Below are positions 5,837 to 6,236 of a stretch of 6,236 bases of DNA, piece after piece (positions within the stretch are counted from its first letter, which is position 1; the number at the start of each line of letters is the position of its first letter). The translations under genes were made by a program, and so were the position numbers. Origin of the DNA: Pseudomonas sp. (lineage in GTDB: Bacteria; Pseudomonadota; Gammaproteobacteria; Pseudomonadales; Pseudomonadaceae); the NCBI GenBank assembly GCA_030654635.1, contig JAURXE010000700.1, positions 1 through 6,236 of the forward strand, in the 5' to 3' direction. The notes beneath the pieces were generated by a model, which worked only from the letters and a program-made list of their open reading frames with translations, ran no database searches and was not told the DNA's origin.

Positions 5837-6040
5837 ATGCTTAAAGCGGCGATCGTCATCTTGTTACTGGCCACCTTGGTCAGCTTGTTCAGCGGCCTGT
5901 TCTTTCTGGTTAAAGATGAAGGCCGTGGCTCACGGGTGGTCAATGCCCTCACGGTACGCGTAATACTCGCAGCCCTCACTGTGGCACTGATTAGTTGGGG
6001 CTTTTACAGCGGTCAGTTGGTTTCCCACGTAGCGTGGTAA
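5837..6040 (+). CDS. Small two-helix membrane protein, DUF2909 ('twin transmembrane protein') type
   Basis: A 67-residue hydrophobic protein with two predicted helices, about 4-25 and 38-58, joined by a short charged loop KDEGRGSR (26-33). This is the layout of the DUF2909 family found beside cytochrome oxidase genes in Pseudomonas-like bacteria; no biochemical role is known to me. The ATG at 5837 is chosen because GGAG (5826-5829) lies 7 bases upstream and the two-helix unit begins there. The same frame stays open further left to 5621, but that part lies antisense to SURF1 and is not credible coding. The gene is divergent from SURF1 and convergent with subunit III, 41 bp away. Its place between an assembly factor and a structural subunit suggests an oxidase-related role, by context only. 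Confidence 0.88.
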   Translation: MLKAAIVILLLATLVSLFSGLFFLVKDEGRGSRVVNALTVRVILAALTVALISWGFYSGQLVSHVAW

Positions 6041-6049
6041 GTACCTTAG

Positions 6050-6072
6050 CCGGCAGCTGGCTAGGCTGCCGG
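6050..6072. terminator. Stem-loop between convergent DUF2909 gene and cytochrome oxidase subunit III
   Basis: CCGGCAGC (6050-6057) and GCTGCCGG (6065-6072) form a perfect GC-rich 8-bp stem with a 7-base loop. It lies in the 41-bp gap between two convergent stop codons, where a shared terminator is expected. Neither side has a T-run, so it is not a classical intrinsic terminator; it may act as a 3'-end stabiliser or with Rho. Confidence 0.5.
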
Positions 6073-6081
6073 GGCTGTTGG

Positions 6082-6236
6082 TCAAAGCACGTAAACAAAG
6101 ACAAACAAGCCGATCCACACCACATCAACAAAGTGCCAGTACCAACTGGCCGCCTCGAAACCGAACTGGTGTTCGGCATCAAAATGCCCGCGCAAAATAC
6201 GAATGAACATGACCGCCAGCATGATGGTGCCGAGGG
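6082..6236 (-). CDS. coIII: Cytochrome c oxidase subunit III, C-terminal end (partial)
   Basis: The last 50 codons and the TGA stop (6082-6084) are present; the 5' part lies beyond the right edge. The translated end contains [20 protein letters not shown] followed by [15 protein letters not shown]. The [14 protein letters not shown] stretch and the closing hydrophobic helix are the highly conserved C-terminus of subunit III (CtaE/COX3) of heme-copper oxidases. Subunit III is an integral membrane subunit that stabilises the catalytic core. Its presence shows that the structural genes of the aa3-type oxidase continue to the right, so the assembly operon sits next to its target. Confidence 0.95.
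   Translation of the reverse strand, partial: LGTIMLAVMFIRILRGHFDAEHQFGFEAASWYWHFVDVVWIGLFVFVYVL

Noticed and set aside
1..6236. Functional link between methionine uptake and oxidase assembly, or a novel defence/mobile system
   Set aside because: The two units converge on a shared terminator and have no common promoter; adjacency looks like ordinary chromosomal order in Pseudomonas. No mobile, phage or defence-type genes are present.

Overview
The window looks like ordinary chromosomal DNA from a gamma-proteobacterium of the Pseudomonas type. It is GC-rich, codon use is even throughout, genes are tightly packed with AGGA/AAGGAG-type ribosome sites, and the gene order matches what I recall of Pseudomonas genomes (aa3-type cytochrome c oxidase cluster ending in a SCO gene, facing a met ABC transporter). 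The genus is an inference from gene content and order, not from a marker gene. I see no insertion sequence, phage gene, tRNA, rRNA or CRISPR array.

Left part, + strand (1 to about 1690): the last codons of metN, then metI and metQ. Together they are the ATPase, permease and periplasmic binding protein of a MetNIQ D/L-methionine importer. metN and metI overlap by one base (TAATG). metQ follows after 103 bp. A strong hairpin with a T-run ends the unit, and it also works on paper in the opposite direction for the convergent operon.

Middle and right part, - strand (5765 down to 1717): a five-gene cytochrome oxidase assembly operon, transcribed right to left. The genes are a SURF1-family protein, a small membrane-anchored thioredoxin-like protein of unknown function, ctaA (heme A synthase), cyoE/ctaB (heme O synthase) and a SCO1/SenC copper chaperone. 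The pathway is coherent: CyoE farnesylates heme B to heme O, CtaA oxidises heme O to heme A, SURF1 helps place heme A in subunit I, and SCO delivers copper to the CuA site of subunit II.

Far right: a 67-residue two-helix membrane protein (DUF2909 / 'twin transmembrane' type) lies on the + strand, divergent from SURF1. It converges on the 3' end of cytochrome c oxidase subunit III, whose last 50 codons enter from the right edge on the - strand. The oxidase structural genes therefore continue beyond the window.

The part least explained by known biology is the 191-aa protein at 4469-5044. Its CxxxC and preceding tryptophan align without gaps to the SCO protein two genes downstream of it, but the SCO copper-binding histidine is absent. 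It looks like a diverged SCO/thioredoxin-fold paralogue kept inside the oxidase assembly operon. Other points are the SURF1 gene with no ATG and no visible ribosome site, and the small membrane protein with no assigned job.
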